DNA from: Romanomermis culicivorax
Taxonomy: Eukaryota > Nematoda > Enoplea > Mermithida > Mermithidae
Assembly (NCBI GenBank): GCA_963922205.1
Contig: CAWUHX010000210.1
Coordinates: forward strand, 496,001-560,000
Reading direction: 5' to 3'
DNA: 64,000 bases
Made by a program: the position numbers and the translations under genes. Below are positions 11,348 to 22,516 of this stretch, piece by piece. The first letter of the stretch is position 1, and every line of letters begins with the position of its first letter. The notes beneath the pieces are model-generated. The model was not told the DNA's origin. It searched no databases and worked only from the letters and a program-made list of their open reading frames with translations.

Positions 11348-11365
11348 CATACTTGTAAGAGGTCC
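11348..11365 (+). mobile_element. Left end of hAT-like MITE interrupted by element B
   Basis: CATACTTGTAAGAGGTCC matches the left end of the 9447-9667 MITE. The following MITE bases (AACCAGTTGGGGG) resume at 28444, after element B. The last four bases, GTCC (11362-11365), are the 5' copy of B's target duplication. Confidence 0.8.
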
Positions 11366-11826
11366 TGTTGTAGTGACATTTCCAGTCTCCCACAACTGTT
11401 TTAATGTCACTTTACAACTTCTTGTACCTTACAACCAAAGATGAGCATGTCTCGAGCATCTCATCGATATTCAAACTGAGTGATGCAATTACTGTAGTCA
11501 TTGCATCATGTGCTGAAATTTCGGTCAGTGATTCAGAGTTTTGCGTTTTGTATTTTTCTTACCGATTGTTCCTACCTAACCAAATAAACTCCTCGTGGTG
11601 CATTTTACTGTCGCTGCCAGTAATAATTTAAATTGAGAAATCAAAGATTAAAAATTTTGAGCCTTTGTTATAGAGAGGGAAAATGCGCCCCGGCTGAGTG
11701 CTAGGTAAGTCTTAGTATTAAGGTCTGAACCTCTTGGACAAAAACTCCTGCCAAATCATTTTCAAATCTCAAATACTTTTGGTGGGTCACCAATCAAGAG
11801 TCTCCCTAATAAGTACATATATATCA
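11366..11826 (+). mobile_element. Element B 5' LTR
   Basis: About 461 bp starting TGTTGTAGTGACATTTCC and aligned with 28017-28439 along most of its length, with scattered mismatches. An extra segment of about 40 bp near 11631-11680 is absent from the 3' copy. CCAAATAAACTCC supplies a polyadenylation-type signal (about 11579). The divergence between the LTRs indicates an old insertion. Confidence 0.85.
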
Positions 11827-12060
11827 CTGGTGTTTAGTAAGTACTTACCTTCTCTGCGTTGAGGCCTAGTTTCCTTTACTTCTCATCAAATACTGGAGGC
11901 TAGACCTCGTAGGACATCTGCCTTAGGTTATTTTCCAGGTTTGTATAAGATGCTAATGAACACTCAAAAAATTCCTTATACCCCATCGGTGAATAGCATT
12001 TCACTAGTGGCTCCGACGGCACTTAGCAACTTGCTAGTCACCTCTGAGTCCTGGAAAAAT
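11827..12060 (+). CDS. gag: Element B leader and truncated gag start
   Basis: Follows the 5' LTR. A donor-like GTAAGT at 11837 and an acceptor-like TTATTTTCCAG ending at 11938 suggest a small leader intron just before ATG 11950. The frame opens MLMNTQKIPYTPSVNS and continues to about WKNPGS near 12060, where antisense element A sequence begins and the real frame is lost. The identification as the gag N-terminus rests on position, directly after the LTR and leader, and not on a recognised motif. Confidence 0.45.
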
Positions 12061-12065
12061 CCTGG

Positions 12066-13116
12066 AAGTAAGCTGTTGTGTAAATTTTCTGGCAGTCCAG
12101 TAACCTGCAGATTTCTTCCATGAGATCTGAGGTAAAGCAACCTCGTCTATCACTGAGTAATCTCCGTGGAGTCCCCTGTCTGAATATAATAGCTTGTAGA
12201 AAAGTATCTACAACGGTGCCAGCTGACTGATCTGGGATCAATTCAGCTTCAACCCACTTTGTGGAATAGTCCTGAAAGACTATGACATACTGTCTCTTCT
12301 CGCTGAGTGAAGAAATACCCACAATATCCACTGATACTATGTGGAAAGGACCTTCTGGAATTAATGGTATCAGGGTAGGAACTTCAGCATTTCCTAGGTT
12401 AGCCATTTGACAAACTGGACAAAACTTGATCCAGTGTCTGACATCCTTTTCAATTCCAGGCCAGCAGAACCATTTTTTAATCATGGTCAGAGTTCTCTTG
12501 AACCCTTGATGAGTCATCATAAGGGCACTGTGGTACTGGTGCAAAGTATTGTCTCTCAGAGAGGATGGAACCACTACTTGATCATCAGCTCCCTGTCGCC
12601 CTTCCTGGTATAACACTTCTTTCTGGATATAAAATCCAGTGTGATACTTGGTTGTCCCATTCAGACCCAATGTATCAAAATAAGGTTTCAATACCTCGTC
12701 TTTTCTATGCAAGAAGGCCATGGGATCATCTTTAAAGAGCCCTTTTGGCTACTCATCTTCTTTGGGGTCTGCCATAGTGAATTTGGGTTCTTTTTCTGGA
12801 TATAACCAGGTAACTTTTTTTTCTTACCTTTTTCCTGGTTACCTCCTTTTTCTCTTACCTGCCCCTGATTGCCATCAGGCTGAACCTGGGCCTGATTACT
12901 CTTTTCCACTTCTTTCACCAAGCTCCTTGTAGTGACAGCATTTATCAAGTTTGCTGGCAAGATAGATTCTGAATCACCCTCAGAATCTTCAGGATATATC
13001 TGATTGAACCTCGGATTTAGTTCAATCCTTTGATTTTCCTCACTTTTCTTCCCTGGATATAGTGGAGTACCATCTTCAGGATTCGGATTCGTTGAATTTC
13101 TGAATCTCTTCACCAA
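12066..13116 (-). pseudogene. pol: Element A integrase (truncated) and preceding linker
   Basis: Residues from 13116 form a Lys/Gln/Glu-rich linker between RNase H and integrase. In the next frame (12721 down) the HHCC zinc-binding region is visible (HQYHSALMMTHQGF ... CPVC). The first catalytic Asp lies in IVSVDIVG and the second in RRLLSDRRG. The frame ends at KIYTTAY (about 12066), before the catalytic Glu, because the sequence jumps to element B. The integrase therefore cannot be active. A frameshift separates linker and integrase near 12700. Confidence 0.8.
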
Positions 13117-13323
13117 ATTGAGATGGGTTTACTCAATTTGCTGTGCTTCCTGATCTTTCAGATTTGACTGTCGTCTATCTTCTGAGAACATATGTTCCTA
13201 TTTTGGCAGTATTTTTTCTGTCTGATTGTCTGGTTCATTCATTCTAGAAAGGAAATCTGCCATGACATTTTGTTTTTCAGGCACATACTCTAGCTTATGG
13301 TTGAACAGAGAGATGAATGAGTA

Positions 13324-13965
13324 CTATCTCTGCAACTTACCATTCGTCATCACATTGGCCTTCATTGAGAGTAAAGGCTTGTGATCAGTTCTCAGTATCA
13401 CTCTGTGACTTACCAGATAGTGCTTGTCGAACCTGGAGCAGTACACTATGGCCAAGCATTCTCTTTCCGTGGCTGACCATTTCTCCTCGTCCGCTTTCAA
13501 AATTCTGCTATTATAAGCAATTACCCAGCAGTCAGACTTGGTCTCCTGGTAGAGAACTGCTCCCAGTGCTGTTCCGCTGGCATCCATCTGAAGGACCAAG
13601 TCCACAGACCCTTCCAAAACTGGGTACCTCAGAAAAGGCACTGACAACAATGCATCCTTTAGGCTTTGAAAAGCCTGATAGTGAACCTCCGATACCTCCC
13701 AAACACTGTTTTTTCCTGTTAATTTATACAGAAGTTCCACAAATTTAGCTAGACCTGTTATGACTTTCTTGCACCATTGTAGCATTCCTAGAAACCTTTG
13801 GAGTTTCCTTTTAGGCTCTGGGAATGGGAACTCTTTAATGGCTTTTATTTTCTTCAGATCCAGTGAAACTCCATCTGAATTTAACATATGTCCTAAAAAA
13901 TGGGCTCTCTCTTGGAGAAATTCACACTTCTCATTTTTCAAGGTCAAGTGAGCCTTTCTTAGAAC
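13324..13965 (-). pseudogene. pol: Element A RT thumb/connection and RNase H
   Basis: Minus strand. LQERAHFLGHMLNSDGVSLD is the RT region after the catalytic loop. RNase H follows, with LQMDASGTALGAVLYQE (first Asp), KWSATERECLAIVY (Glu) and LRTDHKPLL (Asp), all retained. Sequence is open over about 200 codons, then continues toward the linker after a stop. In Ty3/Gypsy replication this domain removes the RNA template. Confidence 0.85.
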
Positions 13966-14779
13966 TTGCAGGACTAGCTCTAAATTAACTAAATGTTCGT
14001 CAAATGTGTTTCAGAATACAATATTATAGTCTATATACACGAGACAGATTTTCCATACATATGGGTGCAAGACTCATTCCATCATAGGCTGGAACTCTGC
14101 TAGCGCATTCTTTAAACCAAAAGGAATGACCTTAAATTGATATAGCCCTTCCTGGCATATGAAAGCTGTTTTTTCCTTGCTTTCCTCATCCATTGGCACT
14201 TGCCAATAACTGATTTAAAATCCAGGGTAGTATAAAATTTTGTCTTTCCTAAACAGTCTAGGTAGTCATCCATTCTGGGAATGGGATACTTGTCATCTTT
14301 TGTGCCTTATTTATACCCATAAAGTCCACTACTAATCGCTTGGTACCATCCTTTTTACCTACTAGAAGTAACAGAGCTGCCCAAGGTGTCTTTGATGGGT
14401 CTATAACACCCTTTTTGAGCACATCTTGGACATGATCACAAACATGTGGCCTTAAATTGATGGCAGTCCTCTGATAACATTTAGCCACAGGTGCTGCATC
14501 CCCTGTATTTATCTTACAGGTCAAATACAGTGTAGTAGTTGATGGATCATTCGGCAAGCTGAATACTACTCTGTATTTTGGGAGACATGTTAGAGCTTGT
14601 TCCAATTGATCAGATGGTTTATTGGATTTAGCTAGCATACTGTACAAAGCTTCCCTGAACTCTTTCTCATCCCTTTGAGTCGATTCAGGTTTAGCTTGAA
14701 CTGCACAAGTTTGCAGCTTCTCCTCTTCTTCAACTATCTCACCTTTTAGTTGATCTTGATTAGAGGAATCACATAACAC
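13966..14779 (-). pseudogene. pol: Element A reverse transcriptase N-terminal half, catalytic loop altered
   Basis: Minus strand. HVCDHVQDVLKKGVIDPSKT, KKDGTKRLVVDFMGIN and, in other frames, [18 protein letters not shown] identify a Ty3/Gypsy RT. The catalytic box reads LVYIDYNIVF at about 14045-14020: the second Asp of YIDD is Tyr, which should abolish polymerase activity. Frameshifts near 14260 and 14100 and an in-frame stop after NIVF confirm decay. Confidence 0.8.
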
Positions 14780-14788
14780 ATAATTATT

Positions 14789-15510
14789 TTAGCCAATTAT
14801 TTGATTTTGTTTCAAATGGCATCCTGATCCTGTGCTATTACATACCATAACTACAAAATCATTTCTGGTACCATCTACCATAGTACTATCTATGTGGAGC
14901 CTTTCTTCATTTTCTTCAGACTCGATTATGATTCCATTCAGGTGATTTTCGCCTACCTTGTCCCAAAGCTTTGCTTTTACAAGTATATCAGTACCACTAG
15001 GCAAGTAGATTTGATTCAAACTTACCACTGGCACTGAAACCTTCAAAAGGCAAATCTTAGGCTGACATTGGTCAGCGGCACTTGTCGTAGATTCTGCGGC
15101 ACTCATGCTGATGACCTCTCCACAATTTGTTTGGGGCTGGCTCGGTGTGACGTATATCCTTTGTTGGTGATTGTTGAGCATCATCATCCTCTCCCTGAAA
15201 TCTATTATGGCTTCTACCTGAGGATGAGCTAAAAAGTCTGTTCCCACAATTACATTTTCACCTGCTTCAGGGATAACAATTGCTTTTACTGGGAACTGTC
15301 CACACAGGGTATCCATCCTAAATTGACTGTTTTATTGTTGGCTACAGCGACATTTAATATCCTCAGATATTTAGTGTAATCAGGACCTAAAGTTTCTTTC
15401 AGAAATTTAGCTGACATAACCATACACTGAGCTCCTGCGTCAATGAGAGCCAATGTCTTACCACCTCCTATAATAACCTCAATATAAAATGGGGCTGTTT
15501 CGGAGTACAT
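14789..15510 (-). pseudogene. pol: Element A retroviral-type aspartic protease
   Basis: Minus strand. The active-site loop is LALIDAGAQCMVMS (about 15455), where the usual D-T/S-G is D-A-G. The second half, VIVGTDFLAHPQVEAIIDF, is the conserved flap-to-C-terminal region (compare IIGMDFLAQPDVGAMIDF in element C). A frameshift near 15300 separates the halves. A C-terminal piece ends NSTGSGCHLKQNQIIG, homologous to the only protease part left in element B (18555-18660). Confidence 0.8.
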
Positions 15511-17690
15511 AATGTTGCTCCTGAGGGCTTGCTGGTGTGTCTCTCTTTATTACCTGTACTGCTGGTACAACAGTTTCTGCTGCAATAGCATTCACTTGGA
15601 AAATACTGCCCAATACTACATTAGGGCGATTCACTCTCTGATCTACCTGGCCCAAAGGATTCATTTGTGATTGCCTAGCAACCATTATGCTAGAATAATC
15701 CTTCTGCGGCTACTAATTAGTGAATTGACCCTGGTGCAGAGTCTGAGTTGGTCCCATAATAGTGGCTGTAATGCAGCTTGCTGCTGGAATTGCTGAATTT
15801 GTTGATACTGCTTCTCCAGTTCTTTTTGCCTTTTGAATTCCAAAAATTTGTTTTAGTCCAAATTCTGTTCAAAATTTTCATGGCTATCCTGATATCCCCA
15901 ATAGCCAACATGATAAGCACCTCTGCCTCTGCTATTAAAGTTAGCATTCAGGTAACCTCTTCTACCTCTGTAGTTACCTCTAGCAAAATTGTTGAAGCCT
16001 CCCCTGTTGAAGGTACGGAAACTAGCTCTGCCTCTGCTCCTGTGTTCAGACAAAACCCACAATGCAGTATTATGTGTTGTGTTCTTGTGGAACACACACC
16101 ATGGCTTTGTTGGATCTCAGGAGACTTGATCTCCCTAGCTGGTGCGAGGTATGGCCACATCAGGCCAATTTTCTATTTGTCTATCATCAACTTTTTGCTA
16201 GAGTTGATCGAATCTTTGGACCAATTGTATTATTTCCTTGGAAGTTTTCAAGAGAAGAGACTCTTTCTTACATTTTTCAGTCTGGGCCCTAGGGGCTTTC
16301 CCAACTGGAATCTCCTCTATTTCAGGTGAATAACTTCTGAACCTTTGGGTCTGGGATGGTACATGATTACCTAAACTTTGATATGGCTGCCAAAACCTTT
16401 GTCTCTGGCTTTGTTGAAACCCTTCTGACTGGCTCCTAGCAAATACAGCAATTTCAGGATCATGGCCATTCTGCATCGCTACCTCATTAATAACAATTAG
16501 ATCCTGCTGAGTACCCTTAGGTCTGTACTTTTGAAAGGCATTCCTATATCTTCATTCGATATCATGAACTTCTACAGCTAAATTATACCAAGTTCTAAAC
16601 ATTTGCTTAGAATTTTTCAGTTCAGACTGAAATGTGGGATCACTTTTGTACACAAATGTGTCAATAATCAGTCTCTCCTTTGACTGATAGTCTAAATCTC
16701 CTTTTACTAGTTCCACTAATATACTGACTCTTTTCAAAAAGTCAACGGCCTGTTCATTGGGTCCTTCTTGGATCTCAAATAAATCCCTGGTTAACATTTC
16801 CAGGTTACACTCTGGTGCAAAGACATTAATTATGGCCTTCCTGGCCTCCCTATAGGTCATGTTGCCACTTGCAACCACCTTTGGTCTGCCCTTAGAAAGC
16901 CCCAGCAGTGCTTCATACTTAGCTGATTTGGGTGTATCCCTACAGAGTTCTCTTTCTAATGCTGTCAAGAAGCTAAGCACCTGCTGATTTACAATACCTT
17001 CTTCTAAAAGTTTGAGTAACACACCTTTAATGATATTCCTTATAACATTCTCGTGTGCCAAATTATTAGTTGGCATTTCTCTCTGATTGTATGCTGCCAT
17101 TAGAAGTGCATCCATATCAGAGTTTAGAGATTGCAACATAATTCTATATGGATCTCGTTGTGGTGGTACACCTCCTTGATTGGATGGTAAATTGTCTCTG
17201 TCAAATCTATAATCCCTATATGGGAAACATGCCAGTTGATCTGGTCTAGGGGTATTCGGATCAATTATGTTTCCTCTACCATCATAGACCACTCTTGTCA
17301 AAGTCAGATGCTGCTGAGCTGGCTGATTTTGATTCCATTGGTCTGCCGATTGCTCAGCTCCCTTGAATCAAACATCTCCAGCTGGACCTCTCCAACTTTT
17401 GGGCTCAAAATTTGGTCTTAGCCCTTCATCAAACTTTGGCCTGCCTGTTGTTGGTCCATGTCAATTGATGGTGGGTGGTCTAATGGCACACCTAGATCCT
17501 GGGGCGTAAAATGCATTGCTTGTTGTTGCAATGGCACTACCCTCGCAGGAGTCTGATCTGGAATCACTGGGTCCAGGGCAGCATGCTATAGCTGATCCCC
17601 ATCTCCCTAATTGAGCAGATTCCCAGCATTCACCACTCTAGGTGGTGATCTATGCATAGTATTACCTCTCGACATCGTTTCATTTGGCAT
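15479..17690 (-). pseudogene. gag: Element A gag and nucleocapsid region
   Basis: ATG at 17690 starts MPNETMSRGNTMHRSP. The frame is Gln/Pro-rich, broken by stops near 17610 and 17590, then open from 17301 to 16552. That part has a capsid-like helical region (REARKAIINVFAPECNLEML, EQAVDFLKRVSILVE) typical of Ty3/Gypsy gag. After a frameshift, a Gln/Arg-rich stretch (16476-16198) leads to a knuckle-like C-x2-H-x4-H at about 16090. There the expected last Cys is Trp (CVFHKNTTHNTALW). An RGG-rich tail follows at 16060-15870. Pieces down to 15479 link to protease. No intact frame remains. Confidence 0.7.
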
Positions 17691-18050
17691 TTTAAATTAT
17701 GCTAATTTTCTGTAGAAACCTGGAGGATATTTCTTTCTCCTAGTCTGACTACGAAGTTATGTTATCAGGAGTTAAAAGGGGCCACTTGTTGGGCAGGTCC
17801 TGTTAGGGGCCACTACTTGTTGTGCAGGTCTTTCCTTAAAGGTTTAAGAAAAGCTTGGTTCTGGTGTGAACTGACCTGTTAGAGCTAATTCATTGGCTAT
17901 GCTTCGGAGATTGTGCAAAAGGCCCGAATCCCCCAGACCTGGCAACAACAATTAATAACTTACCATTAATCGAGGGGCCTCAAAACAGAGCCCCCGATGT
18001 CCCCTAGGAGAGAAAGGTTTCCCCTCTGGGATAGACTTACCTGCAGGATC
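17691..18050 (-). other. Element A 5' leader
   Basis: Minus-strand sequence upstream of the gag ATG. Donor-like CTGCAG/GTAAGT (about 18036-18025) and AATG/GTAAGTT (about 17967) and acceptor-like TTGTTGCCAG (about 17940) suggest that the leader was spliced. The element's own LTR is absent; sequence passes into element B near 18050-18066. Confidence 0.45.
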
Positions 18051-18065
18051 CCTTGAAAGGTCTTC

Positions 18066-18870
18066 TTGGGCTTGCTGTCAGCAAGCGGGGCACCTGAGCC
18101 TTTGGCCCTTCACTCCAGACAGTTATTTGCCAGCAAATGGCAACCTCTTACTGTAATTCCTAGACATCAGCCTGACTCACCTGAAATAATTTCAACTCTC
18201 ACTACTCTTGAAAGACCTTTTACAGAAGAAATTCTGATTTCTGCCCAATCTTCAGACTATCCATGATCCGAAAGTGATGAGCCAGTTGAAGAGATTGAAG
18301 CTGAATTCTCTGATCGACCTGTTCAAACCAACACTTCCACAGTTGTTGATCCCAACAATCTAGTTGTCCCAGAACTTACTGAACCTATCTTTATTGTTGC
18401 TGCTGCTACTGTTTAGATTCAACCTTATTCTCAACATTGGATTCATGGTCATGTTTTTCCACAGACAGACACACCTATACCTGATTTAATAGTTCAACCT
18501 GCACCTAACACTTCTAACCCTGAAGAATTTCCTGTAGAAACTTCAGTAATTGATATGTGTAATGGAACTTGTCCACTTCTGTTTGTCAATAATTCTGGTA
18601 ACCATCTTAAGCTTAGTACTAACCAAGTAGTTGCTGTTGTAAAGCACTCTCTGGAAAATTCACACACCAGCTCACAGGATATCCTCTCACCTGTTGCTGT
18701 AGCTGCATCAGAGCCTGATCCAGCTGATCACCAACCTGCTGCATTAGATCACTCTCTGCCTATTACTTCTAATTCTCAAAAACTTCACTTAGCTCTTCAA
18801 AAAATGACTCAAAATACCTCTGTCTCGCCCACTCAGAAGGCTGAAGCCATTAAGATACTCAAATGGTATC
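18066..18870 (+). pseudogene. pol: Element B protease C-terminal remnant and spacer
   Basis: Open segments broken by TGA at about 18264 and TAG at about 18414. A segment at 18555-18650 (CPLLFVNNSGNHLKLSTNQV) matches the tail of the protease regions of A and C. The protease active site itself is missing, lost where element A sequence adjoins. The spacer is Ser/Thr/Pro-rich and leads directly to reverse transcriptase. Confidence 0.65.
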
Positions 18871-20400
18871 AAGATGTTTTCAGCTTCCTGGTGATCCTCC
18901 TACTTTTACTCATGAGCTCACGGTAAACATTGATACTGGCAATGCTCAACCCATCGCTAGATACTACTATTGTGCTCTCATTGAACAATGCCCTGTAGTT
19001 AGGTCTCACATTCAGGAAATGCTCGATAAAGACTTTATTGAACCTTCATGATCCCCTTGGGCTGCTCCTCTTTTCCTAGTGAAGATGAAGGATGGTTCTT
19101 GACCCCCTGGTAGTTGGCTATCGAGGCATTAATGAAGTTACACCTAGTGATTGTTTTCCAATTCCTAGAATTGAGGATTACCTAGATGTAAGGGGAAATG
19201 CAAAGTTTTTCACAACTTTGGATCTGAAAGTAGGCTACTGGCAAGTACCTCTTGACTCTGAATCTCATGACAAAACTGCTTTCATGTGCCAGGAAGGACT
19301 TTTTGGGTTCAATGTTTTACCCTTTGGATTGAAAAATGCTCATGCAGAATTTGAACGTCTGATGGGAAGAATTCTTCATCCTTACATCTGGAAAATCTGC
19401 TTGGTCTACATAGATGATATTATTGTTTTCTTGAAAACTTTTGAAGAGCATCTTGAACACATTCAGATGATCTTCAAGGTGCTCAGAGACACTAATCTCA
19501 CTCTTCTACCTGATAAGTTTGAATTTCTACCTCCTAAGGTCAAATTTCTCAGTCACCTTCTGAATTCTAAGGGCATCTCCACTGATCCGGATATGGTAAA
19601 ACCTATTTGCAATTACCAGTTCCGGAGTACCAAAAAGCAGATACAAAGCTTTCTTGGCCTTGTACAATGGTGCAAGTGCTTTATGCCTAAACTCGCTACC
19701 TTATTGGCACCACTCTATGAGCTGCTCCAAAAAGATGCAACCTACACAGTTACTGATATTCAAAGACAAGCATTTGATGGTATTAAAACTGCTCTCACAT
19801 CTACTCCTTTGCTGCATTACCCTGTTTACGATGGTAAAGCTCAATTTGTCATTCAAACAGATGCCAGTACTATGGCAGTAGGTGCAGTTTTGTATCAAGA
19901 ATCTGGTGACAATAAGTGGATAATCGCTTATAATAGCTGTGTCTTAACTGATGCCAAAACTCGCTATAGTACTACTGAACGTGAATGTCTTGCAATTGTT
20001 TATGGTATCTGAAAGTACTGACATTATGTTTACAGACAACCTGTCATAGTGCGTACTGACCATGAACTTTTACAATGGTTAAAAGACAAAAAAAATAGCA
20101 ATACTAGACTGCAACCCTTCACAATCAGCTTGCAGGACTATGACTATAAGGTAGTGTATGTCAAAGGAAAGGATAATGCCTGTGCGGATTTCTTGTCTCG
20201 CAAAGATCTTCCCAAACCACCTCTTATCCCTCCGAATGAAGAACTTGCTTTTGAAATCTTTAGATCCGAATTTCGCTCTTCTGAACAATCTCAAACTTCT
20301 GCTGAGGAAATCTGTTCATCTATCACAGCGACAGACAATGTTTTACCTACTGCTACTGAGTTAGATATTCCTATCATAGACGCGGTTACTTGTCTATGAT
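18860..20400 (+). pseudogene. pol: Element B reverse transcriptase and RNase H
   Basis: Ty3/Gypsy [18 protein letters not shown] and [13 protein letters not shown] precede a TGA (about 19049). A frameshift near 19100 follows, then VGYRGINEVTPSDCFPIPRI, FFTTLDLKVGYWQVPL, FMCQEGLFGFNVLPFGLKNA, and the intact catalytic LVYIDDIIVF (YIDD at 19407-19418). RNase H has QTDASTMAVGAVLYQE, YSTTERECLAIVYG and, after a TGA at about 20010, VRTDHELLQWL, so its acidic residues are retained. The RNase H tail (KDNACADFLSRK) is followed by a Glu/Ser-rich linker with three more TGA stops (20397, 20490, 20523). Catalytic residues are intact but the frame is broken. Confidence 0.85.
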
Positions 20401-20529
20401 ATATGGCTAAGACCTCTTACACTCCTCAAACTATTGCGCCCAATCCTCAAGCTTTGTTAAAAGATGATTTCCAGTTACCAGCAGTAGAATGACCTGGTAT
20501 TGCCCCTCCACCTGAAATTCCTTGACTTC

Positions 20530-21785
20530 AAAACAAGGATCCTGTTTTAATTAAAGTTATAAGTGCTCTTAACTCTGATAATCCTCTTAAGTCTCCTACT
20601 TGCTTTTTCATTGAAGATGGTATACTCTACCAACAGTCTAAGGTACCCAGACAACTCCTTGTCCCTACAGCACTTGTGGATACTGTTCTTCACCAATTCC
20701 TTGGTGCAAAAATTATGAACCATCAAGGGCACAATCATACTCTTGATGCCATAAAGCTTCACTTCTGGTGGCCCAGAATGGAAGAGGCCCTGGGAACTTG
20801 GATTAAAACTTGTAGGATCTGTCAGTTAACTACTGCTAAACTGCCCACTCTTGGACCTCTGATTCCTATTAAGCCGACATATCCATTCGAGATTGTCACA
20901 ACTGATATTGTTAATACTTCCACTGTAAGTGATCACAGATCTTACGTCATTGTTTTCCAAGACTACTTCACTAAGTGGGTAAGTGCTCACCTGATCCCTG
21001 ATCAGAAGGCCCCTACTATAGTCAAATGTTTTGTCAACAATGTCATTCAGCAACACAGAACTCCTCAATTTCTGCCTTCTGATCAAGGTAGCTGTTTCAC
21101 CTCAAAACTCATGCAAGATGTTTGTGAGCTGCTGAAGATCAGAAAAGTTCAAACTACTGCCTATCACCCTCAGTGCAACCTGATGGTTGAGAGATTCAAT
21201 CAAACATTAATTTTTCAACTTAAACAGTATACTGTGGAAGATCCTGATAACTGGGAATGATACCTACCCTATGCAGTCTTTGCTTATAATGCTATTCCTC
21301 ATATTGCTACCTGCCACTCTCCATTCAAATTGTTGAGAGGTCATGAGCCTTGAATCACTTTTGATTACAAATGCGGGAAACATCTGACTTTACCTTTAAA
21401 TTATGAGACTTATCAGCATATTCTGACTAAATCTCATCTGAATCTGTATAAGAACATTAGCGAAAACCTGGATAAAGCAGCAACCTCTAGTAAGTTCTAT
21501 TATGATAAGAAAGCCAAACAGTGCTAGATCGCCACAAATGACCTTGTGTTACTGGTTAACTCTAAGAAAGGTAATAAGATACAGCCCAACTACATCAGCC
21601 CATACATTGTTACTGGCACAAATACTCTTGATAATAATGTCCTCACTATTGATGCATTAGATTCTCCTGGTAGACCTCAAATTGTATCCATTTCTTGCCT
21701 AAAAAATTATATTCCAGGATCTTCTAGGGAAATCTTTTTAGCTAAAGCTGGTGGTCCTCCTCCGCCATCTGTTCTTGCTAAATAA
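20530..21785 (+). pseudogene. pol: Element B integrase
   Basis: The N-terminal zinc region ([20 protein letters not shown] ... CRICQ, 20690-20825) is H2C2. The catalytic core has D in VTTDIV (about 20902), D in LPSDQGSCF (about 21080) and E in [10 protein letters not shown] (about 21188), so the D,D,E triad is intact. The C-terminal domain continues to 21785 (LVNSKKGNKIQPNYISPYIV), interrupted by TGA at 21258 and 21351 and TAG at about 21525. It ends LAKAGGPPPPSVLAK. Integrase inserts the cDNA into host DNA; for this copy that is recorded by the GTCC duplication. Confidence 0.85.
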
Positions 21786-22350
21786 TTGAGTTAAGATTAT
21801 CAACTATCTGTATTTATTTCTGTAAGAGTAACTAATTTTCATAATTTTTGTGAAATTCTGAACTCGCTATTTTTGGTACCTCACTTCTGCATTGTTATGT
21901 ATTTATTTACATGTATAATTCCCCCCCCCCCAACCACCAAATTTTTTCGACTCTGACTACTTTCTCAAACATAGTCTGAGTTTTCCACGTCAGTTGTCCC
22001 TCTGTGTACGAAAATCTTATGTATTATCTTGAGTTGTAAACTATGCATGTTAAACATGATGTATATACATGTCCCTTCACATCTGCATTTCTGGTGTAAA
22101 CTCCTGCATCTACCCTATGAACAAAGGTTCTGATTAGAGAGCAGTCTTTCAGCTCAGTTTCGATTGAAACAGATCCTCAAATCTATGAGAGCAGACCTTG
22201 GATGACCTTCAGGATTTCAATTCTTGCATGATGTCTGTTTTGTTTGTTTCTGTTGCAATTGCTTCATTTTGGTTTCTTTCTTTAGCTTAGAAATTCTTTC
22301 ATTTCCAAAGTTGTCCTATTTTCGCATTTCAAAAATATTGAGTTAGCTTT
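21786..22350 (+). other. Element B spacer between pol and ORF3
   Basis: Noncoding. A C-run lies at 21920. A strong acceptor-like tract (TTGGTTTCTTTCTTTAGCTTAG ending about 22287) lies 60 bp upstream of the ORF3 ATG. This would allow ORF3 to be made from a spliced subgenomic RNA, as env is in retroviruses. That use is an inference. Confidence 0.4.
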
Positions 22351-22516
22351 ATGGCACAACCTGCCATTTCCATCAATGCAGGGCGGCCACCTCTGCCGCC
22401 GCCTTCAGTTCATCAGCCGCCGCCTATCTTTAGCGCCAATATTAACACCCAAGAGCAGTATGCGACTTGAGCAGACACTTCAGGATGTCAAAATGACATT
22501 GCATTTTCCGCGGACG
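22351..22516 (+). CDS. Element B ORF3 exon 1 (proline-rich leader)
   Basis: ATG 22351 opens MAQPAISINAGRPPLPPPSV, about 55 codons, Pro-rich, with one TGA at 22468 and ending FSADG. The exon ends at a consensus donor, GACG/GTAAGTTG (GT at 22517). Joining to 23112 across the intron keeps the frame and makes the codon GAG. Element C has the same arrangement, with donor at 59340, so the exon boundary is supported by comparison. Function unknown. Pseudogenised by the TGA, most simply a CGA-to-TGA change. Confidence 0.65.

Larger units (their letters stand above)
12061..18050 (-). mobile_element. Element A: antisense Ty3/Gypsy 5' portion inside element B
   Basis: In minus-strand order this carries a leader (about 18050-17691), gag, nucleocapsid, protease, reverse transcriptase, RNase H, and half an integrase. 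It lacks both of its own LTRs and everything after mid-integrase. It replaces the gag and most of the protease region of element B. It is closer to element C (53-64 kb) than to element B: both share [18 protein letters not shown] and MTHQGFKRTL. No target duplication is visible at the junctions, so recombination or template switching is as likely as clean nested insertion. Confidence 0.75.

Noticed and set aside
12720-13748. Plus-strand open frames over element A pol
   Set aside because: They are antisense shadows of RNase H and linker.
15778-16329. 183-codon plus-strand open frame
   Set aside because: It is antisense to the element A nucleocapsid and gag region, whose motifs (RGG box, knuckle-like C-x2-H-x4-H) are on the minus strand.
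18066-22500. Reassignment of TGA (alternative genetic code or readthrough) in element B
   Set aside because: Long TGA-terminated frames elsewhere end normally, and TGA sites in B align with Arg or variable residues, not consistently with Trp. Frameshifts accompany them, so decay is the simpler reading.
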